From Paenibacillus xylanilyticus (GTDB taxonomy: Bacteria; Bacillota; Bacilli; Paenibacillales; Paenibacillaceae): a stretch of DNA of 64,000 nt. A program made the position numbers and the translations under genes. This document shows, piece after piece, positions 63,568 to 64,000 of this stretch. Positions within the stretch are counted from its first letter, which is position 1. Every line of letters begins with the position of its first letter. The stretch spans positions 3,421,001 to 3,485,000 of the forward strand of contig NZ_CP044310.1 in assembly GCF_009664365.1 (NCBI RefSeq). Direction: 5' to 3'. The notes below the pieces were generated by a model. That model made no database searches and was not told where the DNA came from. It saw only the letters and a list, made by a program, of their open reading frames with translations.

Positions 63568-64000
63568 ATGCATTTAACTATAGAAGATGCGTTGGCGGTG
63601 TACCCGTTATCGGAAGGCAAGTTGGCCGCAGGCAAAAAAGGAATTTCTCGAACGATCAGCTCCATCAATTTGATGGATGCGCCGGATGTGATCAACTGGA
63701 TGAAAGAAGGGGAGCTCTTGTTGACTACAGCTTATGCGATTAGGGATTCACCCGAGGATTTTGTTAATTTGCTGCAAAAGCTGAATGAACGTGGAGCCTC
63801 CGGGCTTGGCATCAAGCTTGGTCGATACTGGGCAGAAATACCAGAGATAGCTCTGCTGGAAGCTGATCGGCTGGGCTTGCCCCTAATTGAGCTTCCCTTT
63901 CAATTCACCTTCTCCGAGCAGATCACCGCTCTCTACCAATCCGAGTTCCAACGCGATACCCGCCGGCTGAATGAATTGCTTGAAACACAGAAGAAGCTGG
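63568..64000 (+). CDS. PucR family transcriptional regulator, truncated by window end
   Basis: ATG 63568 preceded by AGGAGG; the frame stays open to base 64000, giving 144 residues. The N-terminal PucR domain is typical (LTIEDALAVYPLSEGKLAAG, NLMDAPDVINWMKEGELLLT, GLGIKLGRYWAEIPE). The C-terminal helix-turn-helix lies beyond the window. PucR regulators control purine, amine and other nitrogen-compound catabolism in Bacillus and relatives. Divergent from the catabolic operon and almost certainly its regulator. Confidence 0.9.
   Translation, partial: MHLTIEDALAVYPLSEGKLAAGKKGISRTISSINLMDAPDVINWMKEGELLLTTAYAIRDSPEDFVNLLQKLNERGASGLGIKLGRYWAEIPEIALLEADRLGLPLIELPFQFTFSEQITALYQSEFQRDTRRLNELLETQKKL

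Overview
The window looks like chromosome of an endospore-forming, low-to-mid GC Firmicute, most likely a Paenibacillus. The grounds are a three-gene spore germinant receptor operon, a CotF-type spore coat cluster built like yraG-yraF-adhB-yraE-yraD of Bacillus subtilis, strong AGGAGG-type ribosome binding sites, intrinsic terminators with T runs, CcpA-type cre boxes, an SLH-domain remnant and many plant-polysaccharide genes. I saw no rRNA, tRNA, CRISPR array, phage or intact insertion sequence. Genus is inference; nothing was searched.

Layout. 1-8.4 kb: end of an ABC-2 permease, a UspA/MFS pair with an XRE-cupin regulator, a decayed AraC gene, the germinant receptor operon (candidate sigma-G promoter) and a GNAT acetyltransferase. 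8.8-17 kb: an SDR, a secreted chitin-type LPMO, a TetR regulator with no normal start codon, an MMPL exporter and a NarL-type two-component system. A dyad is shared between the two-component promoter and the MMPL upstream region. 17-27.6 kb: a P450/SDR pair, then a glycoside-use locus (GPH symporter broken by an in-frame amber codon, GH78 rhamnosidase, AraC regulator, GH3 glucosidase), with a cre-like box before each of the three metabolic genes. 27.9-32 kb: csaA, a monooxygenase-type ABM protein, a 38-codon stump of an FAD monooxygenase, and an SDR/TetR pair with four near-identical palindromic operators placed on clear sigma-A promoters. 32-48.5 kb: the spore coat/adhB cluster, an ABC-F protein, an OmpR-type two-component system, catalase, a pentapeptide-repeat protein, a BCCT transporter and a SET-type MFS exporter. 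48.7-64 kb: an SLH remnant, then a 13-gene minus-strand run ending at a divergent PucR-type regulator.

The last block is the best candidate for an undescribed system. It combines one NitT/TauT-type importer ATPase and permease, two paralogous binding proteins, a RutB-like amidohydrolase, an amidase, a creatininase-family hydrolase, an FAH-family hydrolase, an FAD-linked oxidase, a CocE/NonD hydrolase, a cupin, a cytosine-deaminase-like amidohydrolase and a gamma-glutamyltransferase-like hydrolase. Together these suggest uptake, ring opening and stepwise deamidation of a nitrogen-containing (perhaps pyrimidine-like) compound under PucR control. The substrate cannot be read from the sequence.

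A second notable observation is a short helical domain that appears at the N terminus of the SDR at 17.1 kb and at the C termini of both the GH78 and GH3 enzymes.
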